Shown here one piece after another: positions 33,861 to 41,473 of a stretch of 64,000 nt of DNA. Every line of letters begins with the position of its first letter. The stretch's first letter is position 1. Below the pieces are notes generated by a model, which saw nothing but the letters and a program-made list of their open reading frames with translations, searched no databases and had not been told where the DNA came from. A program made the position numbers and the translations under genes. Source of the stretch: Planctomycetota bacterium (lineage in GTDB: Bacteria; Planctomycetota; UBA1135; UBA2386); the NCBI GenBank assembly GCA_021776805.1, contig JAJFFD010000054.1, positions 1-64,000 of the forward strand. The letters run 5' to 3'.

Positions 33861-34298
33861 ATGGAACCACTCTCTATCAGCGGACTGAACACACCCGGAA
33901 GCAGCGTCCTTTCCAGCCAAGGGGGCTCCTTCGGAGACAACCCTTTCCTGAACTTGCTCGTCGCCGAAATGCGCACGCAGACACCTCTGGACCCGGTAGA
34001 CAACGCGAGCTTCATGCAACAGATGTCGAGCTTCTCTTCCATGGAAGAGCAGCGCGAGCTGAACGACAACATCATGCAATTGCTCGACTTCCAAGGCCTC
34101 TTGGCAAGGCTCCAGGGCCTCAGCGAGAGCAGCTCCCTGCTCGGCAAGCAGGTCAGTTTCCAGCATGAAGGTCAGGAGCTGGAAGGCGTAGTTGACTCGG
34201 TCTTCGTCAATGACACCGGCGAAGTCATGATGCGAATCGGCGATCGGGAAATCTCCCCTCGCGCAATCACCAGCATCAGTCAGCCTACCGCGAGCTAG
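33861..34298 (+). CDS. flgD: Flagellar hook capping protein FlgD (short form)
   Basis: 145 residues. The conserved N-terminal segment FLNLLVAEMRTQTPLDPVDNASFMQQMSSFSSMEEQREL identifies FlgD. The C-terminal part (LLGKQVSFQHEGQELEGVVDSV) is the small strand region seen in short FlgDs; the fibronectin/tudor insert of proteobacterial FlgD is absent. It caps the growing hook. Confidence 0.94.
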   Translation: MEPLSISGLNTPGSSVLSSQGGSFGDNPFLNLLVAEMRTQTPLDPVDNASFMQQMSSFSSMEEQRELNDNIMQLLDFQGLLARLQGLSESSSLLGKQVSFQHEGQELEGVVDSVFVNDTGEVMMRIGDREISPRAITSISQPTAS

Positions 34299-34328
34299 AC
34301 CACACAGGGGCAAGGGAGAAAGAGAGAT

Positions 34329-36308
34329 ATGGTTAGTACCTCACTGTTTACCGGACTCGCGGGCCTGCGTTCGCATCAGACTTATATCGATGTGATCGGC
34401 TCGAACCTGGCCAATGTCAGCACTCCCGGGTATCGCGGATCGCGTGTCACTTTCAGCGACATGCTGAGCTTCACGCTCAATCCGGGATCCGGCCCCAATG
34501 GCAACTTGGGTGGCACGAATCCGAAGCAAATTGGTCTGGGCTCTGCGATCGCGTCCATCGACGTGAGCACCAAGCAGGGCACCTTCCAGGACACCGGAAG
34601 AGCAATGGATGTCGCCATCCAGGGCAATGGCTTCTTCACTACCACTGATGGGGTTCAAAACTTCTACTCCCGAGTCGGTTCCTTCGGGGTTGACGATGCC
34701 CGTCAGTTGGTTGACCTGCGCACCGGCTACCGCGTCATGGGCGCCGGTGGCGGCAGTATCACGGTTCCGGTCACCGATACTCTCCCTGCATCGCAAACCA
34801 ACAGCATCGAATTCAGTGGCTCACTCCCCGCAACGGTCTCTGGCCCCCTTCAAGAGATCGTCGAGTCGGCGAGCGAATTCCTCGAGGGTCAGCCAGCTAG
34901 CCTGGGCACCATCCCTCCCGGTGGTGGAGCGACCTACGACCTGACCGGCTTTGTGCCGGGCAACATGCTGGTCCGCGTCAACCAAAGTTCGCAGCAGCAA
35001 GTCACCTTTGACCCAACCAACTTCGCCAACATCGCCGCTGCGACGGCAACCGAAATCGCAGCACTCTTCTCCGGACTCTCGCCTGCCCTGGCAGTCGCTG
35101 CCAACAACGGAACCGGACAGCTCACCTTCGACACGCAGAAGCTCGGCGATAGCGCATCGATCAAGTTCGATGACGATCCGAGCAGCACCGGTCTACTCGC
35201 CGCCATGGGGCTCAGCACCATCCAGGTGAGTGGCTCGCAGTCAGCAGCCACCAGCACCACGGATTTGAGCGGCATGACCATGCTGCAGATCCCGTACAAC
35301 ACCGGTGATCAGATTCGGGTGCAAGGCACCAACCCCGACGGCAGCCCCTTCTCAGCCACCTTTGTCTATGGGATTGGCAACGATGGCACCAACGTGGGCG
35401 ACCTGGTCAATTTCATCAACTCACTGGTGCCTGCATCCCAAGCTGCAGTGAGCTTGGACAGCGGGGGCAAGTTGGTCTTCACTGCGGTGAACGGCGCTCC
35501 AGCGGACATGTCCCTGAGCATTGGCGACATCACCAACGCTACCAACCCTGCAAACAATGACTGGCCAAGCTTCACCATGGTTCAGGATGGCAGCGGTCCG
35601 GACACGGCTCCCGCCTCCATCGAAGTGATCGACAGCCTGGGCAGAACCCACGCAGTGGACTTCCTGTTCACTCGCTCGGCGGCCGATCCGAGTGTTTGGG
35701 ATCTCACCGCCTCCATGGATCCGAGCGAAGGCAGCGTCGGCGGTAGCTCCATCAACTCCATTCGTTTCAATCCTGATGGATCGTTCAATGTGATCGGTGG
35801 CGGCAACAACTCCTTCAGCTTCAACTTCAACGGCATCACCGCGGCACAGACAGTGACCGTCGATCTGGGAACTTCGTCCCAGTTCGATGGGGTCACCATG
35901 CTGGGTTCGGCGACCACCGTAGCTGCAACCGATCAGGATGGCTTTGCTCCGGGCTCCCTCCTCAACCTGGCCTTCAACGAGACTGGTGACCTGGTTGGCT
36001 TCTACAGCAACGGTCAGAGCCAGGTCTTGGACACCCTGCGGATCTCGGTCTTCCCTAACGAGGCCGGCCTACTCCGCTCAGGAGACACGATGTTCACCGA
36101 GTCTCCGAACTCGGACAACGCCATCATCACTACCGCGGGCTCGGCAATCGGCGGAGTAATTCGCGCTGGCTCACTCGAGAACAGCAACGTCGATATCGCT
36201 GAAGAGTTCGTCAAGCTCATTGAAGCTCAACGCGGTTTCCAAGCCAACTCCCGAGTGATCACGACCACCGACGAAATCCTCGCCGAACTGGTCAACATCG
36301 TGAGGTAA
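34329..36308 (+). CDS. flgE: Flagellar hook protein FlgE, with large insertions
   Basis: 659 residues, longer than the about 400 usual. The N-terminus TSLFTGLAGLRSHQTYIDVIGSNLANVSTPGYR and C-terminus VDIAEEFVKLIEAQRGFQANSRVITTTDEIL are canonical rod/hook heptad regions. The middle carries two copies of a flagellin-insert-like module (around residues 220-300 and 330-400) ending in LLAAMGLST-like and SLSIGD phrases, and the usual hook domain D2. GGGAGAAAGAGAG lies before the ATG. It forms the hook filament. Confidence 0.95.
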   Translation: MVSTSLFTGLAGLRSHQTYIDVIGSNLANVSTPGYRGSRVTFSDMLSFTLNPGSGPNGNLGGTNPKQIGLGSAIASIDVSTKQGTFQDTGRAMDVAIQGNGFFTTTDGVQNFYSRVGSFGVDDARQLVDLRTGYRVMGAGGGSITVPVTDTLPASQTNSIEFSGSLPATVSGPLQEIVESASEFLEGQPASLGTIPPGGGATYDLTGFVPGNMLVRVNQSSQQQVTFDPTNFANIAAATATEIAALFSGLSPALAVAANNGTGQLTFDTQKLGDSASIKFDDDPSSTGLLAAMGLSTIQVSGSQSAATSTTDLSGMTMLQIPYNTGDQIRVQGTNPDGSPFSATFVYGIGNDGTNVGDLVNFINSLVPASQAAVSLDSGGKLVFTAVNGAPADMSLSIGDITNATNPANNDWPSFTMVQDGSGPDTAPASIEVIDSLGRTHAVDFLFTRSAADPSVWDLTASMDPSEGSVGGSSINSIRFNPDGSFNVIGGGNNSFSFNFNGITAAQTVTVDLGTSSQFDGVTMLGSATTVAATDQDGFAPGSLLNLAFNETGDLVGFYSNGQSQVLDTLRISVFPNEAGLLRSGDTMFTESPNSDNAIITTAGSAIGGVIRAGSLENSNVDIAEEFVKLIEAQRGFQANSRVITTTDEILAELVNIVR

Positions 36309-36310
36309 TC

Positions 36311-37051
36311 ATGGGTTCATACGGCGAAGCATCACTGGTAAACAGCATGAGCTACCTCTCGGAAGCTCAAGCGAACTTGGCCAACAACTTGGCCAACGCC
36401 AATACCATTGGCTACAAGCGCTCGGAAGCCATTGCACTCAACTCATCGTCGCGCTTCCAAGGTCTCCTGGAAGCCGAGCTTCCTTCCGTGCAGTTCGGCA
36501 AGGCGACGGATTGGCGACCTGGCCTCCCCGAGCCCACCAACGAGAAGTTTCATGTCTCGATTCAGGGCGAGCAGTTCTTTCGCGTCCGCGATGAGCAAGG
36601 CAATGCCTTCTACACTCGCCGCGGCGACTTGAACATCAACTCCGATGGCTTCCTGAGCACGCCCTCCGGGGCTCGCTACCTGGATGTCAACGACCAGCCG
36701 ATTCAGGTCGGTTCCGTCGGAGATCTAGTTGTCGCCGGCAATGGCGATCTCCGCTCCGCCGATCCGGGTGCAGACAGCGATGTCGTCATGGGCACCCTCG
36801 GCATGTTTCTTCCCGATCAGCAAACCCTCGAGTCAGTCGGGTCGGGTTTGTATCGCGACACAGCAAACAAGTTGCCCATCCTCGATGTTACCTCTGCCGT
36901 TCAGCAAGGGTCACTCGAACGGAGCAATGTCGAAGTCATCACCGAGTTGGTGAGGATGATCGAGATCCAGAGAAGTTTCCAATCGGTGAGCAAGGCTCTG
37001 ACCAGCGTCGGCCGCCTCAAGTCATCATTCAACAACGCGCTGAACAGGTAA
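36311..37051 (+). CDS. flgF: Flagellar basal-body rod protein FlgF
   Basis: 246 residues. The N-terminal LVNSMSYLSEAQANLANNLANANTIGYKR and C-terminal LERSNVEVITELVRMIEIQRSFQSVSKAL are rod-family signatures. The core has FFRVRDEQGNAFYTRRGDLNINSDGFL. It is slightly shorter than FlgG and placed before flgG, so FlgF is the best call. It starts two bases after the flgE stop. Confidence 0.9.
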   Translation: MGSYGEASLVNSMSYLSEAQANLANNLANANTIGYKRSEAIALNSSSRFQGLLEAELPSVQFGKATDWRPGLPEPTNEKFHVSIQGEQFFRVRDEQGNAFYTRRGDLNINSDGFLSTPSGARYLDVNDQPIQVGSVGDLVVAGNGDLRSADPGADSDVVMGTLGMFLPDQQTLESVGSGLYRDTANKLPILDVTSAVQQGSLERSNVEVITELVRMIEIQRSFQSVSKALTSVGRLKSSFNNALNR

Positions 37052-37056
37052 TCGCA

Positions 37057-37848
37057 ATGCTCAAGAGCCTCTACACATCCGCTACGGGCATGAAGGCCCA
37101 GCAGATCATGGTTGACACGATCGCCAATAACATCGCGAACGTGAACACAGCCGGTTACAAGAAAACCCAAGCAACCTTCGAGGACCTGCTCTACGTGACT
37201 CTGCAGTCACCTGGCTTGCAGGAAGACGCCTCAGGAACGGCAAGCCCGATCGGCCTTCAGGTCGGTTCCGGTTCGCGGCTTTCTGGTACTACCAAAGTCT
37301 ATTCCGCAGGCACCTTGGAAGGCACCAACCGCCAACTAGACGTTGCGCTCACTGGCAATGGCTTCTTTCAGGTACAGCTCCCGGATGGCCAGACTGGCTA
37401 CACCCGTGACGGCCAGTTCTTGATGAATGCTGACGGCAAGCTGGTGACCTCCGCCGGTCTCATCTTGCAGCCCGAGATCTCCTTCCCGAACGATATCGAT
37501 GAGATCAATATCGACCCGGAAGGGCGCGTTACCGGCCGAGTTGCTGGCAGCAGCACAACCTCGACCTTTGGCCAGATTCAATTGGCGAAGTTCGTCAATC
37601 CATCCGGCCTCTCCTCCCAGGGCGGCAACGTGCTGCGTGAAACGGACGCCTCCGGTGGTGCCACAGCGTCGACTCCAGGCAGCAATGGCCTCGGCCTCCT
37701 GCAGCAAGGTTTTATCGAGCGATCGAACGTCGAGATCGTCAATGAGCTCGTGAATCTGATCGTGGCGCAACGCGCGTATGAAGTGAACAGTCGATCGATT
37801 CAGGCCAGCGACCAAATGCTGTCCACGGCTACTTCCATCGTCAGGTAG
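37057..37848 (+). CDS. flgG: Flagellar distal rod protein FlgG
   Basis: 263 residues, typical. It opens MLKSLYTSATGMKAQQIMVD, then NNIANVNTAGYKKTQATFEDLLY; the FlgG core is GNGFFQVQLPDGQTGYTRDGQF, and it ends SNVEIVNELVNLIVAQRAYEVNS. It forms the distal rod. It lies in the usual flgF-G-A-H-I order. Confidence 0.97.
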   Translation: MLKSLYTSATGMKAQQIMVDTIANNIANVNTAGYKKTQATFEDLLYVTLQSPGLQEDASGTASPIGLQVGSGSRLSGTTKVYSAGTLEGTNRQLDVALTGNGFFQVQLPDGQTGYTRDGQFLMNADGKLVTSAGLILQPEISFPNDIDEINIDPEGRVTGRVAGSSTTSTFGQIQLAKFVNPSGLSSQGGNVLRETDASGGATASTPGSNGLGLLQQGFIERSNVEIVNELVNLIVAQRAYEVNSRSIQASDQMLSTATSIVR

Positions 37849-37860
37849 AGGCACAAATCC

Positions 37861-38832
37861 ATGACCAAGGTCATCTCAATACTTCTGGCAATGCTGCTCT
37901 CCACCGCGGCGCTCGCCGCTGACCCAACCAAGGTCACCATCGAGTGCAAGGAACATGCCCTGGTCCGAGGCAACGAGGTCCTCATTCGGGATGTTGCCAA
38001 AGTCGTGACGGCTCTTCCTGAGCTGAAGCTCCGCCTGTCAGAGATCAAACTGGCGAATCGCCCCGCCTATGGCATCAACCGCATCCTCACCAGGCATGAC
38101 ATCCTCATGCAGCTGGTGAAGGTCGGACTCTCGGTGAATCAGATCAAGTTCATCGGCGCGGATGAGATCGTCGTTCAGCCACAGTCAACTCAGCTGAGAG
38201 CAACGGACCTTACCGAAGTCAGCGATCCGGTCCTGACAGCGGCTCTGCAAGGCGAGATCAACTCGGACATCGAGTTTGAGCAAACTGGCAAGCTGCGCAG
38301 CTTGCATGTTCCCCCCGGACGGATCAGCCTCAATCTACAGGCCAAGCTGGATGAGATCCGGTCCAGCAGCGCCACCGTAATCGTATCGATCATGGTCGAC
38401 GGCGAGAGCTTCAAGGATGTCGCCATCCAGTACCGACTGCGTCGATTCACCGAGGTACTCGTAAGCAAGCGCGCAATCAAAGCCGGCACAGCCTTCGGGA
38501 TCGACAACCTCGAGCGCCGTCGCCTCTCGATCACCCCGGGATCAAACCTCAACGTCACCGAGTACGACCAGATCATTGGCAAGGTCGCCGCCTCGGACAT
38601 CAGCGTCGACAAACCTGTCAACCTCGGTCACCTCGCTGATCCCAAGATCGTCTTCGCCAAGCAGATTGTGAGTCTGGTCATGCGCAGTCGACGGATCAAG
38701 ATCGAATCGGATGGCCAAGCCCTTCGCGATGGTTCCATCGGCGAGCGCATTCCGGTCATGAATCTCAGCAACCGTAAGCAGACCTGGGGTCTGGTAACCG
38801 CTCCTGGAATCGTCTCACTGAATGTGAAGTAA
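37861..38832 (+). CDS. flgA: Flagellar P-ring assembly chaperone FlgA
   Basis: 323 residues. The signal peptide is MTKVISILLAMLLSTAALAA. The C-terminal SAF-type domain contains VLVSKRAIKAGTAFGIDNLERRRLSI, KVAASDISVDKPVNLGHL and a closing IVSLVMRSRRIKIESDGQALRDG, the FlgA signature. It is longer than E. coli FlgA, with an additional N-terminal region of about 100 residues. It assists P-ring (FlgI) assembly in the periplasm. Confidence 0.93.
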   Translation: MTKVISILLAMLLSTAALAADPTKVTIECKEHALVRGNEVLIRDVAKVVTALPELKLRLSEIKLANRPAYGINRILTRHDILMQLVKVGLSVNQIKFIGADEIVVQPQSTQLRATDLTEVSDPVLTAALQGEINSDIEFEQTGKLRSLHVPPGRISLNLQAKLDEIRSSSATVIVSIMVDGESFKDVAIQYRLRRFTEVLVSKRAIKAGTAFGIDNLERRRLSITPGSNLNVTEYDQIIGKVAASDISVDKPVNLGHLADPKIVFAKQIVSLVMRSRRIKIESDGQALRDGSIGERIPVMNLSNRKQTWGLVTAPGIVSLNVK

Positions 38833-38837
38833 GCATC

Positions 38838-39458
38838 ATGAAAACTATCTACTTGACCTTCATCCTGCTTGCGCCGCTCGCCTTCGCCCCCGAGGTCAAA
38901 GCACAAAACCTGTTCATGCAGCGCCGCACACAGGGGACGCTCATCGATGACCTGACCGCAGCTCACGTCGGTGACTTGCTTACGATCATCATCTCGGAAA
39001 CTCAGCGAATAAAGAACGAGGACTCGGTCGAACGCAGCAACACAACCTCACTGCAGGCACGCATGAATGCCTACACCCTCGGTCAGGACACCTTCAAGGA
39101 GAACTTCCTGCCGCGCATCGATATCGATCAGAGCCGCGACTTCGAAGGCGAGGCCAAGCAAGAGAAGGACACGACCTTTGAAGCACGTATGTCCGTGATG
39201 ATCATCGACGTCATGCCTAATGGCAATTTGGTCATCGCCGGATCACGAGTGGTTGAGGTGGACGACGAAGTGAAAACGCTTCGCATCAGCGGCGTAGTTC
39301 GCAAGCTCGACATCACCCGCGACAACACGGTTACTTCCTCAGAGGTTGCCGATGCTCGCGTCTCCATCACTGGCGAAGGCGCAAACACCCGCGTCAACTC
39401 GCGCGGTCCCATCGGCACCTTCTTTGACACTCTGGTCTGGGCAGTCTGGCCCTTCTAG
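38838..39458 (+). CDS. flgH: Flagellar L-ring protein FlgH, without a lipobox
   Basis: 206 residues. The FlgH core is present: RRTQGTLIDDLTAAHVGDLLTIIISETQ and VMPNGNLVIAGSRVVEVDDE, with the end VNSRGPIGTFFDTLVWAVWPF. The signal sequence (MKTIYLTFILLAPLAFAPEVKA) has no Cys at the cleavage region, so it is not a lipoprotein as FlgH usually is. L-ring in the outer membrane. The start ATG lies five bases after flgA. Confidence 0.92.
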   Translation: MKTIYLTFILLAPLAFAPEVKAQNLFMQRRTQGTLIDDLTAAHVGDLLTIIISETQRIKNEDSVERSNTTSLQARMNAYTLGQDTFKENFLPRIDIDQSRDFEGEAKQEKDTTFEARMSVMIIDVMPNGNLVIAGSRVVEVDDEVKTLRISGVVRKLDITRDNTVTSSEVADARVSITGEGANTRVNSRGPIGTFFDTLVWAVWPF

Positions 39459-39464
39459 GGAGGC

Positions 39465-40604
39465 ATGATGAAGATTCTCAGCATAACTATCGCCTGCAGC
39501 CTTCTCGCCTGCGCCATCACCGCCCAGGAAGCGAAGCCGCTCTTCAAGGTGCCAATCAGCAACATCACCAAAATTCATGGCACCATGAATAACCGCGTGC
39601 AGGGCTTTGGTCTGGTCACTGGCCTCAAGGGCCAGGGCGCCGGCGGTGGCGTCAGCCGACAGGCCCTCGCCAATGCGATCCGTCGCTACGGCCTCAACGT
39701 AACCGAGTCTCAGCTCAGCTCTGGCAATGTGGCCATCGTTTCTGTCACTGCCACTATCGAGCCCTTCTCACATGTCGGTCAGGAAGTTGCGGTCCAGGTG
39801 CAAGTGGTCACCGACGCGACCTCTCTTGAGGGCGGAATGCTGCTACAGACCGACCTGAAGTTCATGGACCAGGCAGCGAGCGTGGTCTACGTCACGGCCT
39901 CGGGAACGATTTCAACGGGCGGCATCTCGGCAGTTGGCGCCAACGCAAACTTCACCGTCAACAACCCCACCACAGGCACCATCCCCAATGGTGGCAACGT
40001 GATCAGGGCCGTGCCTACGGACTACCTGACCGAAGACGGCAACCTCGAGCTACTCATCAAGGATCCCAGCCTCCGCACGGCCAGCAACATCGTCAAGCGC
40101 ATCAACAGCGTTCTCGAGGAGACGGGGATCACGGCGATGATCATCGACCCTGCCCTGATACGAATCTCCCTGCCGCAGCTGCAGAAGAACAACGATACGG
40201 CTATTCACGTTCTTAGCCAGATCGGTGACGAGAAGGTGGCAGTCCACCACCCATCCAAGGTCGTCATCAACACCAACACCCTCACGGTCATCGCCGGCCG
40301 CGGCGTCCAGATCAGCCCATGCGTGGTAAATGTCGGCGGGCTAACCGTGTCCGTGATCGAGGACGAAGAAGTCAGTCAACCACTGCCTGGCTACAACAAG
40401 GGAACCACCGAGATCGTCAATCGCACTTCGATCGAGGTCTTGCGCAAGAGCAGCAACTTGGGAGCTCTCACTAACGGTGGAGCCACCGTCGACGAGTTGA
40501 TGGGCAACTTGAAAGCCCTGGATCTCAACCCACTCGAACTCATCGAAGTCTTCAAGGCACTCGATGATGGCGGCTTTTTGCATGCACCCCTGGTCGTCCA
40601 CTGA
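39465..40604 (+). CDS. flgI: Flagellar P-ring protein FlgI
   Basis: 379 residues. A signal peptide (ILSITIACSLLACAITAQ) is followed by the FlgI hallmarks NRVQGFGLVTGLKGQG, the inserted VTATIEPFSHVGQEVAVQVQV, and GRGVQISPCVVNVGGLTVSV. It ends LNPLELIEVFKALDDGGFLHAPLVV. It forms the peptidoglycan-associated P-ring around the rod. ATGs at 39465 and 39468 are adjacent. Confidence 0.97.
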   Translation: MMKILSITIACSLLACAITAQEAKPLFKVPISNITKIHGTMNNRVQGFGLVTGLKGQGAGGGVSRQALANAIRRYGLNVTESQLSSGNVAIVSVTATIEPFSHVGQEVAVQVQVVTDATSLEGGMLLQTDLKFMDQAASVVYVTASGTISTGGISAVGANANFTVNNPTTGTIPNGGNVIRAVPTDYLTEDGNLELLIKDPSLRTASNIVKRINSVLEETGITAMIIDPALIRISLPQLQKNNDTAIHVLSQIGDEKVAVHHPSKVVINTNTLTVIAGRGVQISPCVVNVGGLTVSVIEDEEVSQPLPGYNKGTTEIVNRTSIEVLRKSSNLGALTNGGATVDELMGNLKALDLNPLELIEVFKALDDGGFLHAPLVVH

Positions 40605-40613
40605 GGAAGCATC

Positions 40614-40955
40614 ATGAATATCTCAGATAGCCTTGGCATCAAGACCAACAACGCACTCGAGCCGAAGCCCAACCTGCGCGGAAATGCCAAGCAGACCGCC
40701 GACCAGTTCGAGGCACTCTTCGTGCAGAGCATGGTCGAAGGCATGCGCAAGAGTGCGGACATGGGCCAGGGACAAGGTCTCTTCGGTGACGGCCCGGGTG
40801 CCGACACCTACACCCAATGGTTCGATAATTTCATGTCCGAGCATCTCGCCGACAACGGCAGCATTGGCCTCAGCGACACACTCATGAAGGAGTTCGAACG
40901 CGCCGGTCAGATCCCAGCCGAAGACAAGGCTGGCGAGGAGAGCGAAGAGTCATGA
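40614..40955 (+). CDS. flgJ: FlgJ-type rod-binding protein, no muramidase domain
   Basis: 113 residues. Only the N-terminal FlgJ domain is present: AKQTADQFEALFVQSMVEGMRKSADM, then YTQWFDNFMSEHLADNGSIGLSDTL. There is no C-terminal glucosaminidase domain, as in several non-proteobacterial groups. It scaffolds rod assembly. The stop overlaps the flgN start. Confidence 0.9.
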   Translation: MNISDSLGIKTNNALEPKPNLRGNAKQTADQFEALFVQSMVEGMRKSADMGQGQGLFGDGPGADTYTQWFDNFMSEHLADNGSIGLSDTLMKEFERAGQIPAEDKAGEESEES

Positions 40956-41464
40956 GTGACCTTCGCTCGCCAGTAGAGGCCATGATCTCTCTCATCGAAG
41001 AGGAGATTCCGCTCATGCGATCGCTCCTGCAGGGAATGCGCGACGAACGCAGCGCCTTCGTTGCAGCGCGCCCGAGCAGGCTCGAGCGCATTGAAGCAGA
41101 ACTGGGCCCAATTGCCGAAGAGCTCAGCAGCATCGAAACTCGCCGACGCCGGATCGAACTCGACATCAAGGCAATCGCCGCTCTCGATGGGCCAGTGACA
41201 GTCAGCAGCCTCCTACCACTGCTCACGCCAACCACAGCCAACAAGCTCCGCAACTGCGCGGACGAATGCAGCGATCTGGCAAGGGAACTGCAAGTCGAAC
41301 AATCACTAGGCAATCAGTTGCTGGCGTTTTCGCACCAGGCACAGGATTGCATGTATCGCGATCTCCTGGGAGTAGCGGAAGCTCCCCAGGGAGCCTATGG
41401 CAAGGATGCGCGGACACTCACGGGCTCGCCTCAGAGCGGTCAGCTCATTAGCGGACTCATCTAG
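40952..41464 (+). CDS. flgN: FlgN-like export chaperone
   Basis: 170 residues, nearly all helical. An N-terminal helix (AMISLIEEEIPLMRSLLQGMRDERSAFVAARPSRL) is followed by a central coiled coil and TANKLRNCADECSDLARELQVEQSLGNQLLAFSHQ. Size, helical layout and position directly before flgK match FlgN, which chaperones FlgK and FlgL. The sequence is poorly conserved in this family, so context carries weight. Confidence 0.8.
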   Translation: MSDLRSPVEAMISLIEEEIPLMRSLLQGMRDERSAFVAARPSRLERIEAELGPIAEELSSIETRRRRIELDIKAIAALDGPVTVSSLLPLLTPTTANKLRNCADECSDLARELQVEQSLGNQLLAFSHQAQDCMYRDLLGVAEAPQGAYGKDARTLTGSPQSGQLISGLI

Positions 41465-41473
41465 GAGAAAACC

